64,000 bases of DNA from Eucommia ulmoides (lineage: Eukaryota; Streptophyta; Magnoliopsida; Garryales; Eucommiaceae). The notes under the pieces are model-generated. The model ran no database searches. It had not been told where the DNA came from and saw only the letters and a program-made list of their open reading frames with translations. Where the stretch lies: the NCBI GenBank assembly GCA_016647705.1, contig CM028333.1, positions 26,406,243-26,470,242 of the forward strand. Reading direction: 5' to 3'. A program made the position numbers and the translations under genes. This document shows, piece after piece, positions 32,056-44,404 of this stretch. The stretch's first letter is position 1, and each line of letters opens with the position of its first letter.

Positions 32056-32757
32056 ATGCTTATTGCTCTTACGTATGTTTTAGGAAAATATAATTTTAAA
32101 CTAAAGCAAAAGATTGCGACTCTTGAAAATAAGAAGTTTATTACTATTAAATCTCTCAAGAAAAAAAATTTGGACAAATATTTTGAAACTGTTGAGTTTA
32201 AAAATGTTTTATCTGAAATTAGTAAGTTTTATGAGAAAATTGAGTCTTTTGAGGATGAGACTGAGGTTTTGAAAAACGATTTTTATGATCTTAAACAGAA
32301 CGAATTTAAAAAGAAAAATCTTGAAACCTTGAATGAGGCCTTGAGTATTGAATTGGACAATACATGGTGTGAGCTTGATAGAGCTCGTGCGAAAATCTAT
32401 TCTGTTGAAAATGAGTGCCAAATTCTTAAGGATGATCTTGAATTTATGCATAATTTTTTTTTTGGTCTACAGGTAAATGTTAGCACGAATGAATGGTTAC
32501 TTGAGAAGACTCAAAAGAAGCTTAAAGAAGCAATGGATAAATTCAAGGATGTTGAGAGTACTAAATCTATTGAAAAACCAATAGTTACTAAAGCTGCTTC
32601 TCAAAATCGCAAACAATATTATGCTCTCGTACTAAACACTGACTATTCGAAGAGGCGTGCTAACAGTATTAAGTGTTTTTATTATGGTAAATTTGGTCAT
32701 TATGAAAACTCTTGTTATTTATTGCATGATTATCCTGTCGGATCCAGAAACAACTAG
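32056..32757 (+). pseudogene. Sirevirus-type gag C-terminal part: coiled coil plus CCHC-like knuckle
   Basis: The 233-codon frame is lysine/glutamate-rich with heptads (KQKIATLENKKFITIKSLKK; KIESFEDETEVLKNDFYDLK; LEKTQKKLKEAMDKFKD), then SIKCFYYGKFGHYENSCY, a zinc knuckle in which the second Cys is Tyr. Long coiled coils behind the capsid are typical of Sirevirus gag. The capsid half is missing between the PBS (31913) and here. A basic Q/K-rich continuation (32828-33049) follows after a stop. Kept open over 700 bp but lacks its partner domains. Confidence 0.75.
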
Positions 32758-33479
32758 ATACCAAAAAAGATAAAATTTTGATGCAGGTACCAATTAGAGA
32801 TTTAGACAAAGGTACAATGAATATTACGTGCCGACAAATAAATTTGAACAGACAAGAAGGTACAATAAATATGCCCTGACAAAGAAGGAACCGAGGTTCA
32901 CTGTACCTAATAAGAAGAATCAGCACGTGCCAAATAGAATAGTACAGAAGCAACAAGCTCAATATGTGAGAGCTAACAAAGCTTATCCACAACAAATGGA
33001 AAGATACCAGTATAAGAAAAAGTTCATTTACAAAGTTGTACCAAAGTAGCCTGAAACACCAAATAAAGGCAAAAAAGTTATTACTGAATCAGTTCAGAAA
33101 ATTGTCATTTCTAAGAAGGAAGATATTAAGGAGAAAAATCAAGTATTGGTGAAGTTAAAGGATTCCAAGTCAAAAATTAGTAATCTACCAAAGGTACACA
33201 CACCACTTTCTCTCAAAGATGATCCAGGTATGTCAAAAAAATTTAAGTTTAAGTTTATTAAATTTGTTAGGGAGACTGAGCCTGTTCATTTTGAAATTTA
33301 GATGTTTGTGGTACATGTGTGTGTGTGTGTTTAAATAAGTGAGTATTTTTTTTTTTTATAAAATATATATGGATCAAAATAAGAGGTAAAAAATTGAGCT
33401 AAGTTGATCAAATTAGGGTTTAAATGCATTCAAAATCAAATAGTTCAAAATGGGCAGTTGAGTTATAATGATTCTTTAG

Positions 33480-33842
33480 TCGACCGACAGTAGTAGGTTG
33501 GAATACAGAGAGACGTGCTGCATTCATCTGTTGATCGCCTCTAAGTTGGTAGTCGACTGGTCATTATGGGATATAACTACCCCTTACTTGTTTATTTCAT
33601 TTCGTCCGAAACAAAAACCTTTTTTTCTCTAAAACCCTTTCTCTCCCAAGTTCGTTCAAGCATAAATTTCATGAAATCAGTTCATTTTGGCTAGATTAGA
33701 AGATTTTTGGGTTGAATCTAAACGTCTAAGGCTTGGATCTAAGATTTGGTGACTCATTACTCGCGAAAAAAAGTTGGTTCCCTCTGATTTCTAGGGTTTC
33801 GGTTGGTTATTTGTTTAGGCCTAATCTTTTGAGTTATTTTGG
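33480..33842 (+). promoter_or_regulatory. Possible internal promoter and 5' leader of the plant-transposon ORF
   Basis: AGTCGACCGACAG (about 33479) and GTAGTCGACTGG (about 33551) are the palindrome type of this family's LTR but lie in the internal region. They are followed by a CTCT-rich leader with CTAAAACCCTTTCTCTCCC (33629-33648), resembling plant 5' UTRs, and the ORF opens near 33843. No palindromes of this type are seen elsewhere in the internal region. Promoter activity is an inference. Confidence 0.45.
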
Positions 33843-35071
33843 TTGATTTGTTTTAAATTTGTACAAAAAATACCTAAAATCAAGAATCGTGCTCAAAGGG
33901 TTACGTACAACAATGAATGTTTTCAAAAGGAAGAGGATGAGAAAAAATATAATGAGGGGTTTGTCAACCGAAAGGTTTTAGGTTGCAAACCTATAGATTT
34001 TGTTAGTTTGAAGGAGACAAATATTGATATTGAAGGATATTTTAGAAATTTGGGGTGGATCGATTTTGTCACCCAAATGAATGAGTGGATGCCGGTGTGG
34101 GTGAGAATGTTCTATAGCAATCTCATTTACAATAATATTGAAATTTCATCCTATGTTAAAGGAAAAGAAATCTGGTTTAATAGGGAGTTATTATGCGATA
34201 TTTTGGAAATACCTAAAGGCGACGTAATTCCGTACAATACCCTTCACTGGCTTTCGATAAATTTCAATAGAATGGAAATTGCTGAGAAATTTGACTTAGA
34301 GGGAGATAAAACAAGATTATTATCTCTTGAGTATCGATTCTTTCATTTGGTGCTAACCTATACGGTTGTGCCTAGAGGGGGAAGTCATGCTAATGCAAAT
34401 GACATTGACCTTTATTTGATGAATGAGATTGTTGAAGGGAGAAAATTGGATCTAGAACGTATCATGATGGACCACATGAAGTATCATGTTTAGAAAACCT
34501 CTGGAGTATTACCCTATGTTGATGCACTCCAAAGGTTGTTTGATCACTTTGGAGTTGAAACTGATCATGATGAAGAAAAATTCATGACAATTACACTCAG
34601 ATGGATTAATGTGGGTAATGCTTCATTAATGGGATATGAGAACAGAGAAAATAGATGGGTAAAGAAGAGGAATAAAAAAAGGCAAATGGTGCAGGCTATG
34701 GGCAAAGAAGAAGATAATGAAGAAGAAAAGAGCATAGATCAGAAGATGGATTTTCTTCATGATTAGATTGATGATCTAAGGGTGCATGTGGATCTAATGG
34801 ATGATCAGATGACTGGGTTAGAAAATAAAATGGTCCAAATGAATATGACCATGGAAACTGGATTTGGGAACAAATGTTTCAGTTTATGCGGCCATCTCAT
34901 CAGGGATACCAGCAGCAGTACAGTGCTCAGTTACACTTTATAGGACATCTTATGTTTGAATCACAGCAGTCCTTTGGAGGACCAACTGTTGTAGGGCCAT
35001 TTAGAGCAAGACCGTCAACGCCGTTTCATCAACAAATAACTCCAGGACCAATTGTTCAGCCAAGAGTTTAG
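33843..35071 (+). pseudogene. Putative plant transposon protein (Transposase_32-like) ORF, two stops and a frameshift
   Basis: The frame opens at 33843, stops at 34491-34493 (TAG), and continues in the same frame to 34764-34766 (TAG) and beyond. Landmarks: GYFRNLGWIDFVTQMNEWMP, VWVRMFYSNLIYNNIEISSY, VKGKEIWFNRELLCDILEIP, then FFHLVLTYTVVPRGGSHANA and DLYLMNEIVEGRKLDLERIM, a DALQRLFDHFGVE segment, a highly charged stretch, a coiled coil (DDLRVHVDLMDDQMTGLENK) and, after a +1 shift near 34870, a Gln/Pro-rich tail (MRPSHQGYQQQYSAQ). The FY.N...........V.GK.I.F....... L.IP core is the signature of a family widespread in plant non-autonomous LTR elements and annotated as putative plant transposon protein (family name from memory). 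Function unknown. Homologue on the minus strand at 54162-54879. Confidence 0.75.
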
Positions 35072-35499
35072 TATCCTCAGTAGCCAGCCACTAGTCCGAT
35101 AGGACTTTATTATCATTTTTCTAGACAGAGTCCTCATTAGACTCTATCTTTTATTTTCTCTTTGAATTTGTTATTGAGACAAGTTCCACATTTACTATTT
35201 CGGTCTGTAATAGCTAATTTAGGTTTTTGGTGAAACTTGACTTCTAGTGTATGAATTGTGATGAATTTGCTAGACTTGTTCTACTTAGTTAGATTTTTTA
35301 TCCCTAATGATTATCCATATGGTATTTGTTCAAAATGATTTTAATGCATAAAGTTTATTTTATGGGTTGATTCAACGTTTTTTTTTTTAAATGTTATATA
35401 TATATATAAATATTCTGATTTAATTACTTTAGGTTTATTCTTTCAAAGTATATGTATGCCTAGTGTAGTATTTCTTTTGTGTTTCCCCCTCCCCAATTT

Positions 35500-35725
35500 T
35501 TTTTGAGATGACAAAGGGGGAGAATTAGTTGATGTTTTATTGAATATCTTAAGGGGGAGTTTATTATATTTTGAAATTTGTGCTTTGTTGAATATCTTAT
35601 GATTATCTTCCTTATTATGCTTCAATGAGTTATAAAACCCATCCTCGGATTCAGGGGGAGTGTGGTTATATTATTGTTTTAAAGAAAACATCAAAGTTAA
35701 TTGTCATCATAAAAAAGAGGGAGAT
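35500..35725 (+). promoter_or_regulatory. Multiple polypurine tracts before the 3' LTR
   Basis: GATGACAAAGGGGGAGAATT (about 35507), TAAGGGGGAGTTT (35549), CAGGGGGAGTG (about 35652) and AAAAAAGAGGGAGAT (35711-35725) occur in series; the last one abuts TGTTGATC. Repeated purine tracts of this form are a known feature of Sireviruses. The matching set lies at 49095-49316. Confidence 0.8.
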
Positions 35726-37885
35726 TGTTGATCTTAATATTTCAATGGACAATTAAAGGTTGATGTTTTTTGTGGAACTAACGGTTTAATTGAGTGTTTC
35801 AGTTTATTAGTTCCAATGATAAAGATATGATGACAAAGTAATGAATGGATGCTAAAAGATAATAACAAAAATGATGAAGAATTAAGAGGTTAAAGAATTT
35901 GAAGAACCTAGGGGAAACAACTCAGGTTAAATTTTAACTTTTAATATCTCAATTAGGATCACACACGACACAAAAAGTTTTATAAATAAGTTTTATAAAT
36001 ATGTGTGTTTTTTATGGGATCCTAATTAGTTAAATTATTTTCTCTTATGTGTAATTGAAAAAGAAATATTAATAATTGATTAAAATTGAATTTTTAAGTA
36101 TTTAGTGGAACTAACCGAGAAAAGAAATCGGTTAAAAGGGCGAAAACATCAAAGAAAATAGATTAAAAATGAATTGAGAGAAGTGCTCCAGCATTAGTAA
36201 GTCACAGGTAAGTCATCTGGAGCATAGAAGGAAAAGTCTTTGTATCTCTAAGTCGACAGGTAGGTCGACCGGAGCTTAAATGTGAACTCTCGGAATCGAT
36301 AAGTCGACTGGACGGTCGACCTGTGATAAGAAATGTAACTCTCTGAATCTCTAGGTCGACCGATGGGCACATAATTTTTGGCTTGGCTACATCCTGAATC
36401 AATCGATCGACATGTGATATTGGTCGGTCAACTTATGGGACTATTTCAGGATATTATAGAATTCTATATTTTATTCTAAAAGTAGTCGTTACTAGTCGTT
36501 TTATGGTTAATATTCACGAGATATTTTTGGGATTTAATGTTATTTGAGATATGCAACATATATTATGATATCCTTATAGATTTGGTTAATTAAGTATGAA
36601 TATTTCTCAATTTGGTACATGTAATTCTTTCTATCATATTTAATTGTGATTGAGAAATATTTAGGAGACTTAATTGAGAAGTTTAAAAGCTATAATTAAG
36701 TGTTTTGAACCAGGATGAAATCTTAATGATGTAAGAGGTCTATAAGAGCAATTAAGTGTCATAACAAGTAGGAACTAGCCGTTAGGGAGCTTATTCTATT
36801 TTCATTTATATAGACCTATTTTTTTCATATTAAAGAGAGAGATCAAGAGTATTATACTGAGCTTTTCTAAGAGAAATCATATTGAGAATTGTGAGAGCTT
36901 TCCTAAGAATTGTTCTTGAGAATTATTTGTTGTGAATCATTGTTGCTACCGATTCTGAAGTGACATTGTTATAATTATTCTTTCGGTGGATTCCGAGTGA
37001 GATCTTTCCAAATTACTTTTTATTTGGTATTACTTGATTATATTTGGAATTTAATATTTAGAAATTGTTTTCTAATTTTTTATTGAAGAGTATATTTGAA
37101 ATAATTTCTTGAATAAATCTGATTACGTGCTACCTATTTTTTGTTTAAAATCAAAATTTGAATATCTCATTTTTCTATCACTAGTTTTGGGATATTAATC
37201 GAGTTCTAATTTATCTGGGGTGGTAGAAGCTCCGAGTGAGAAAAATCACTTGTTAATTTTTAATTGGTGAGTTGAGTGACGAGTTGAATACTATTGAGAG
37301 TATTTAATCTAAGGTTAGCTAGTTTCAGTCTCTTTCTATAAAGAGATTGAGGTAGTAATTATTCCTGGATTGAATTGGTTTGTGAGCAATTTTGTAACGG
37401 TTCAATACTTACCGGGTAAAAGGATATTTGGAGTGTTTGTGAGGTTTTGATTCTTTAGCCATAGTTTAAGAAAGAATTAGGTTATTCTTGAGCCTGTAAA
37501 AAAATAGAGGTTACTCCTGAGCCTTTAAAAATGAATTTGTAAAGGTTGATTCTGAGCATATAAAAGAATCTTTGTGAGGGTTTAGTTCTTACCTTTAAAG
37601 GAATCTTGAGTTTAGTGGGTGCGACTTTCCGTGGAATTTGGAGGACTAGATTAGCCAAGAGTAGCTTGGTGAACCAGCATAAATTTCTGTTGTGCTGCTA
37701 TCTTTACATTAATTATTTTTGTTGATTGGTGTGCACCTAGTTAATATTATATTTCCGCTATAATATAAAGATAATAATTAATTTAGGATTAAAATTAATT
37801 ATTTGGATTATTAAAATATTTTTTTTTCTGATAATTTTTTATCTACCCAATTCAATCCCCTCTTGGGTAGTTCACTGGGCCAACA
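35726..37885 (+). repeat. 3' LTR of the non-autonomous Sirevirus-type element
   Basis: 2160 bp, TGTTGATC..GGCCAACA; palindrome array at 36202-36440. Followed directly by the ACGAT target duplication and the resumed integrase frame. Confidence 0.92.
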
Positions 37886-38484
37886 ACGATGCATTTTATT
37901 TAGGGATTGCCCCGTGCTCAAAAGGAATATAATTCCATTTGGATAGACTTACCGACTCTGTTAATTTTCTAGCTATGAAAACCATGTACTCCATGGACAA
38001 GTATACAAAATTGTATATTGACGAGATATTCAGATTGCATGGTGCACCGATTTTCATAGTGTCGCATTGAGATCCAAGTTTTACGTCAAAATTCTAGCCA
38101 AGTCTTCAAGTTACTGTGGGTACCAAGTTAAAATTCAGTACAACTTTTCATTCTTAAACTGATGGCCAATCAAAGCGCACAATCCGAACATTGGAGGATA
38201 TATTGAGTGGTTGCGTTCAAGAATTTCCTTGTAGCTAGGATGAGCATTTGACGTTCATGGAGTTTGCCTATGACAATAGTTACTATTCGACAATTGAAAT
38301 GGCACCGCATGATGTATTGTATGGCAGAAGATGCAAAATTCCAATTTGTTGGACTGAAGTTGGAGAACAAAAATTGTTGATGCCTGACATGAACAAAGTG
38401 ATTCATGAAAAACTGAAGACTGCTCAGAGTTGGCAAAAAGGTTATGCTGAAGCGTAGACGAAAGTTGAAATTTGAAATGGGTAA
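37886..38484 (+). pseudogene. Chromovirus integrase core, continued
   Basis: Reads MHFI.GLPRAQKEYNSIWI, SMDKYTKLYIDEIFRLHGAP, PSFTSKF, TTFHS.TDGQSKRTIRTLED, FMEFAYDNSYYSTIEMAPHD, VLYGRRCKIPICWTEVGEQK. The integrase D,D,E pattern is recognisable: VSH.DPSFTS normally reads SDRD and is damaged; the E of TDGQSERTIQ reads K (SKRTIR), so a catalytic residue is lost. Interrupted by the solo LTR at 38485. Confidence 0.9.
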
Positions 38485-40548
38485 TGTTGGCCCAGTAGAA
38501 TACCCAAGAGGGGGGGTGAATTGGGTAATTAAAAAATATTATCAGAATATAATTGAATAAATCAAATAATTAATTTTATGCCTAAATTAATTATTATCTT
38601 TATACCACAGCGGAATTATAATAAATCTAAGTGCATACCCAAACAACAAAAATAGCTAAAAATATTGCAGCACACAAAAGATTTATACTGGTTCGCCAAG
38701 CTACTCTTGGCTAATTCAGTCCCCCGAGCTCCACGGAGGTCACACCTACTAAAACCAAGATCCCTTTAAAGGGAGGAACCAAATCCACACACCGATTCTT
38801 TTACAGGCTCAGAATCAACCTTTACAAAAAAAAATTCTTATGCTAAGGAAGAACCTCTACTTTTTACATGTTAAAGAATAACCTAATTCTTTTTTAACAC
38901 TAAGGCTCAAGAATCAAAACCTCACCAAAACACTCCAAATATCCTTTTACCCGATAAGGATTGAACCGTTACAAAATCACTCAAAAAACACAATTCTTAT
39001 CCAGGAAGAATCACTACCTCAATCTCTTTATAGGAAGAGACTGAAACTCAGCTACCCTTGATTAAATATCCCCAATGATATTTAATCCGTCACAACTCAC
39101 CAATACACAAATTGATAAGTAATAAATCTCACTCGGAACTTCTACCACTTCAGATAAATAAAAACTCAATTAATATCCCGACTAGTGATAGAAATATGTG
39201 AGATACAAAAATCTGATTTTAACAAGATATGAGTAGCAAATTAGAGCACGTAATCAGATTCAAGAAATTATTTAAAAGAATATTTTCTTCAAAAATTAAA
39301 AACAATTTCTAAGATCAATTTCCAAAATAATATAATCAACAATAAACAATATGGAAAGATCTCACTCAGAATCCACAGAATTAATGATTATAACAGTATA
39401 GCTTCAAATCCAGTATCAACAAGAATAGATCGCAATTGATTTACAGAATCACTCTTAGAAAAGCTCACAATATCGAAGAATACTAACTCTTATAAAATCT
39501 CTCTCAAAATGATATAGAATGATTAACTCTTTTAGAATGATTAGCTTTTATAATAAAATTCGTAGGTCTATTTAAAAGGATATGTAATCAGCCCTCTAAC
39601 GGTTAGGTTACAAGTGTCATGACAATAAAAAGCTCTTATAGACCTCTTATGACATAAGGACTTCATTTAGATTCAATTTCACTTAAAAACATCTTTCGAA
39701 TCTTTCAATTAAACCCCCAAATTTTTTCTCAATCAAAATAAATAAGTATAGAATCTATTTCAAGTATTAATTTGAGAAATATTAATATTTAATGAACCAT
39801 ATTGAAATGATTCAATTACTATATGAATCATATCTTAAATATAGAGAATATCCCTTAAATCTCTCTCAAATCCAAACAAAAAATGGCTACTTTTGGATTT
39901 AAACTTGGATCAAACTATATCTTGAAACAGCACATTCAGTCGACTGCCCAACCCAGCTTGCAGCCAAACCATCGCCACAGCAAGCATAGGTCGACCGCTT
40001 GGTCGACTTACAGATTCAGAGAGTTCAGTTGTTTTCACCAATCGACCTGTCGGTCGACTCTTTAATTCAGGATGTTTCAGCTTCTTTCTCCGGTCGTTTC
40101 CTCAGTCGACTACCTCCTTCTGAATCTCTTCTCTGATCTCATTTTTAACACACTTTCTTTTATGATTTCGCCTCTTTATCTATTTTTATCTTTAAATAAA
40201 CTTCATTAATATTCTTATATTCCATTTTAGTCATTCAAAAATATTTCTTTTCAATTCATATAGGAGCAAATAATCATACTTAATAAAAACACATATAAAA
40301 GATAAAATTCATTTTGTGCCATGTGTGTGTTCCTAAATGGGATATTAAAAGTTGATATTTACCTAGGTTATTTTTCCTAATTTGTTCAAACTCTTAATAC
40401 TTCTTCATCATCTTGATATCTTCATTTAGAATCCATTCAATTTGACATCTTCATTTCTGGAACTTTTAAATCACCGAAACACTTGATTAAATATTAGTTC
40501 TACCAAAACATCAATACTTCATTGTTCATCAAAATCTTAAGATCAACA
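38485..40548 (-). mobile_element. Sirevirus-type solo LTR, reverse orientation
   Basis: TGTTGGCCCAGT..GATCAACA, 2064 bp, flanked by GGTAA (38480-38484) and GGTGA (40549-40553). Removal restores the chromovirus frame (KFEMG-DYVFLRIS). Same family as 29821 and 35726. Palindrome array at about 39935-40120. Confidence 0.93.
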
Positions 40549-40965
40549 GGTGATTATGTGTTTTTACGTATATCTCCGTGGAAAGACATCATGAGAATTG
40601 GGAAGAAGGGAAAGTTAAGTCTAAGGTATATCGGGCCATATGAGATTTTAGAAAGGGTCGGCACAACGACCTATTGCATAGCCCTGCCGCCAAAATTGTC
40701 TAGATTGCAAGATATTTTTCACGTTTTGATGCCTAGGAAATATGTGTTAGATCCTTCATATGTGTTGACATCTTAGCCAATCGAATTGAATGAAGATTTG
40801 TCATACGTTAACGAACCAGTACAGATTCTAAATTGTAAAAATCAAGTATTGCGAACGAAAACGATCCCGTTGTTAAAGTACTATGGCGTAGTCATTACGT
40901 GGAAGAGGCAACATGGGAAAGAGAAGAGGATATGAGGAATAAATATCCACATTTATTCGTTTAGG
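40549..40965 (+). pseudogene. Chromovirus integrase C-terminus with chromodomain-like tail
   Basis: Frame from 40522/40549 reads DYVFLRISPWKDIMRIGKKG, KLSLRYIGPYEILERVGTTT and YCIALPPKLSRLQDIFHVLM, the GPY/F module of chromovirus integrase. After a stop at 40774 it continues NEDLSYVNEPVQIL and, in a shifted frame, KVLWRSHYVEEATWEREEDM and RNKYPHLF, the ending of Tekay/Del-type elements (chromodomain-like). Purine tract TTTTAGGGGGGAAGGA (40993-41009) precedes the 3' LTR. Confidence 0.9.
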
Positions 40966-41009
40966 GTAACTAAAATTTTAGGACAAAATTTCTTTTAGGG
41001 GGGAAGGAT

Positions 41010-41481
41010 TGTAAAGCCTAATTTTTGCACATGCATATTTTTAGTATCATTGTAAAATATTTAGAAAAATAATGGGGTTTATTATGCTATATAAATTTTA
41101 TCTTAATATTTTTAAGGGTTATTAGAGTATTTCAAAGTTTGACTTTAAAAATTTTAGGGGTTAATATGTTACTTTTAATTTTGACTTTAAAAAGTTTAGG
41201 GATTATTAAGTCATTTAAAATATAATTTCAAAAAATATTTTGGGACATAATTAATATTTTCTTTATTTCAAGAAGGATAATTAATATAAATAAATAAATG
41301 AGAAAAATAAATAAATAAAAAAACATAAGGTTGAGAATCGTTGCCTTCCTGAAGAAGGCAACATTCCCAACCATATATATATATGCATGACACATGGCAC
41401 AAAACAAAAAAAAAAAAAAAAACAAAAAAAAAAAAAAGAAATAAAAATGTAAAGTGAGAGTCGAGGCAGTGATCAATGGTT

Positions 41482-41525
<44 letters not shown>

Positions 41526-42405
41526 ATTTGTGGAGAATTCAATTGAAAATGAAAAATTAATTTGTTTAAATTTTAATAAAGTGATAATTTTTAGTGTTCC
41601 GTTAACTAATAAATATTATTAACAATTGGTTAATATTTTTTAGTAAATTTAATTATTAATTAGGAAAAATTTGTAATCATTGTTATAATAATTTTTTTAC
41701 AGTTAATATTGACTTAAGAAATTGAGCGTTTAATAATTTCGTATAATGAAAAATTTGGAAATGGAAAAAATTACACTTTAGTGTCACACATTGCATATTA
41801 AATTTATTTAAATAAATTTTTAGTTTAGGCCTTATCGTTGTTAGGTTCACAAGGCGACGCCGACCATGTCAGCGTTACGGCAGTAATGTATTCAGTAGCG
41901 CAAAAATTGAGGTGAGTGTACTGTCTTGCATGTAATTAACAAATTATATTTTTATATTAAATTGTGAAATAGAAAAAAGTTATTAGAATGGACGGTTTTG
42001 TAACTTTAGTTGGTTTAAGTAAAATTTTAAATGTGGACAATGACTTTTATTTTTATCCAACTATGATATAGTGTGATCTCGACATGAAGGCATGTCCTGT
42101 AGGATGTTGTTGGTCCTAATATAAGGGCATGTCCTATAGGATGTTATGTTGTAACTGAACAGGAGGGCAAGTCCTGTAGGTGGTTAATATTTGTTGTTGT
42201 TGTTGACAATGACGATTATCATCGTAATATGGTGGTTTATACCACGTGTTGGTTCCTACTATTGGAGATATTAAATGGTCTTAACACTTTTGGAATCCTT
42301 AATCAATATTTTTTTTTTCAATTTCAAGATATAATATCTAAATATAAATCAACCAATCAAATCACTTTTATATAATAAACTACTAGAAACATATTTTTCT
42401 ACTAT
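41010..42405 (+). repeat. 3' LTR of the chromovirus-like element, left piece, ending in an inverted segment
   Basis: Begins TGTAAAGCCTAAT after the PPT. Aligns with the 5' LTR to about 42289. Compared with the 5' LTR it has about 125 extra bp at 41378-41520 (A-rich tracts and a (CA)n run). From about 42290 to 42405 the sequence is the reverse complement of the LTR region near 27105-27215 (shared ATTTGATTGGTTGATTTATAT). The LTR's last part is at 58894-59299. Confidence 0.8.
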
Positions 42406-44354
42406 GATAAATATGTGTATTTTTTTATAAGATCCTAATTAGTTAAATTATTTGCTCCTATGTGTAATTGAAAAAAAATATTGATAATGAATTAAAATTG
42501 AATTTAAGAATTTAGTGGAGCGAACTGTGAAAAGAAATCAGTTAAAGGGGTGAAAACGTTGAAGAAAATTGATTAATAATAAAATTAGAAGAGGTTCCCA
42601 ACATTAACAGGTCGACAGGTAAATCGACCGAAGCATAGAAGGTGAAGTTGTTGAATCTCTCGGTCAACAGGTAGGTCAACCTGAGCTTAAATGGTGAACT
42701 CTCTGAATCGATCAGTCGACAGGGAGGTCGACCAGTGACCAAAAGTGAAACTCTCTGAATCTCTAGGTTGATAGATAGGTCGACCGATGGGCAAAAAATT
42801 TTTGGCTTGGCTACATCCGAAATCGATCAGTCGACAGGTGACCCTTGGTCAGTCAACTTATTGGACTGTTTAAGAATTTTGTGGAATTCTGGATTTTATT
42901 CTAAAAGTAGTCTTTACTAACCATTTTTTTTGTTAGGATCTCCAAGATATCTTAGGAATCTGAGGTGTTTTTAGCTATTTAAATGATATCTAAGTATTCC
43001 TATAGATATGGTTCAATTATTTTTTATGTTTCTCAATTTGGTACGTATTATTCTTTCAATCCTATTTATTTGTGTTTGAAGAAAAAATTTGAGGGATTTA
43101 ATTGAAAGTTTTAAAAGATATTTTTGAGTAAATTATAGAAAAATGAATCATTATGATATAGAGGCTCTATTGGTGCAATTAAATGTTATGATTCACGGGA
43201 ACTAATTATTGGAGGGCTTGTTTTATTCCCTTTTAAAAAAAACTGCGTTTTTTCACATTTGAGAGAGATACATCTTGAGAATTATTTTGAGTTATTCAAC
43301 TTTTGAGTTTTCTAAGAGTTATCATATTGATTGAATTGTAAGATCTTTTCTGAGAGTTATTCTTGAGAAATAGTTGCTGTGGATTATTGCTACTACCGAT
43401 CTGAAGTTTCATTACTATCTCTAATCATTATTTTTTTCGGTGGAATCCTAGTGAAATCTTTCCAAATTACTTTATATTAATTGTTCCTTGATTACATTTG
43501 TTATTTGGAATTTGATATTTGAAATTGCTTTCCGGATTTTTTATTGAAAATTATTTTTGAAACAATTTCTTGAGAAAATCTGATTACTTGTTCAATTACG
43601 TGCTACTCAATTTTTGTTTAAAATCAGATTTTGAATATTTCACTTTTCTATCACTAGTTTTGGGATATTAATTGAGTTCTAATTTATCTGGGGTGGTTGA
43701 AACTCCGAGTGAAAAAAATCGCATATCAATTTGTAATTGGTGAGTTGAGTAACGGATTAAATACTATTGGAAGTATTTAATTAAAGGTAGCTGGTTTCAG
43801 TCTTTTCCTATAAAGAGATTGAGGTAATAATTCTTCCTTGATTGAATTGATTTGTGAGAAATTTTGTAACAGTTTAATTCTTACCAAGTAAAAGGATATT
43901 TGAAATATTTGTGAGGTTTTGATTCTTTAATCTAAGGTACAAAAAGAATTAGGTTATTCTTGAGCCTGTAAAAAGTAAAGGTTATTCCTGAGCCTAGGAA
44001 AATAAATTTGTAAAGGTTGATTATGAGCCTGTAAAAAGAATCTTTGTGAGGGTTTGATTCCTACCTTTAAAGAAATCTTAAGTTTAGTAGGTGTGACACT
44101 TCGTGGAGCTCGGGGGACTGGATTAGCCAAGAGTAGTTTGGTGAACCAGTATAAATTTCTGGTGTACTGCTATTTTTCATTATTTATTTTTGTTGTTTGG
44201 TGTGCACCTAGTTGATATTATATTTTCGCTGTTATATAAAGATAATAATTAATTTAGTATTACAATTAATTATTTGAATTTTTGAATTATTTTCTCTGAT
44301 AATTTTTTTTATCTACCCAATTCACCCCCTCTTGGGTAGCTCACTAGGCCAACA
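42406..44354 (+). repeat. 5' LTR, truncated at its start
   Basis: Matches the family from ATAAATATGTGTATTTTTT onward; the TGTTGATC start is missing next to the inverted chromovirus segment. Ends GGCCAACA. Palindrome array at 42610-42865 (GGTCGACAGGTAAATCGACC and others). Confidence 0.85.
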
Positions 44355-44404
44355 ATTGGTATCAGAGCTGGTTTAGCTCGACATACTTAGCTAACAAAGA
44401 TCAC

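Larger units (their letters stand above)
29821..37885 (+). mobile_element. Non-autonomous Sirevirus-type copia element carrying a plant-transposon ORF
   Basis: LTRs 29821-31910 and 35726-37885; internal 31911-35725. Flanked by ACGAC (29816-29820) and ACGAT (37886-37890), which join the interrupted integrase frame (HIT-MHF), so the 5-bp duplication is real with one later change. The internal region holds a coiled-coil plus zinc-knuckle gag remnant, then a long ORF of the putative plant transposon protein type, then several polypurine tracts. There is no protease, integrase or RT, so it must have been mobilised in trans, presumably by relatives such as the element at 42406-58893. Confidence 0.9.

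Noticed and set aside
36202..36402. Minus-strand LTR frames repeated at 30295, 36202 and 42542
   Set aside because: The same peptide pattern (RVTFLVIGRP..SRLIDSES) appears because the GTCGAC array is copied in each LTR; it is not a conserved gene.
44357..44368. tRNA gene at the initiator-Met match
   Set aside because: Only the 12-nt primer-binding complement is present; no cloverleaf.
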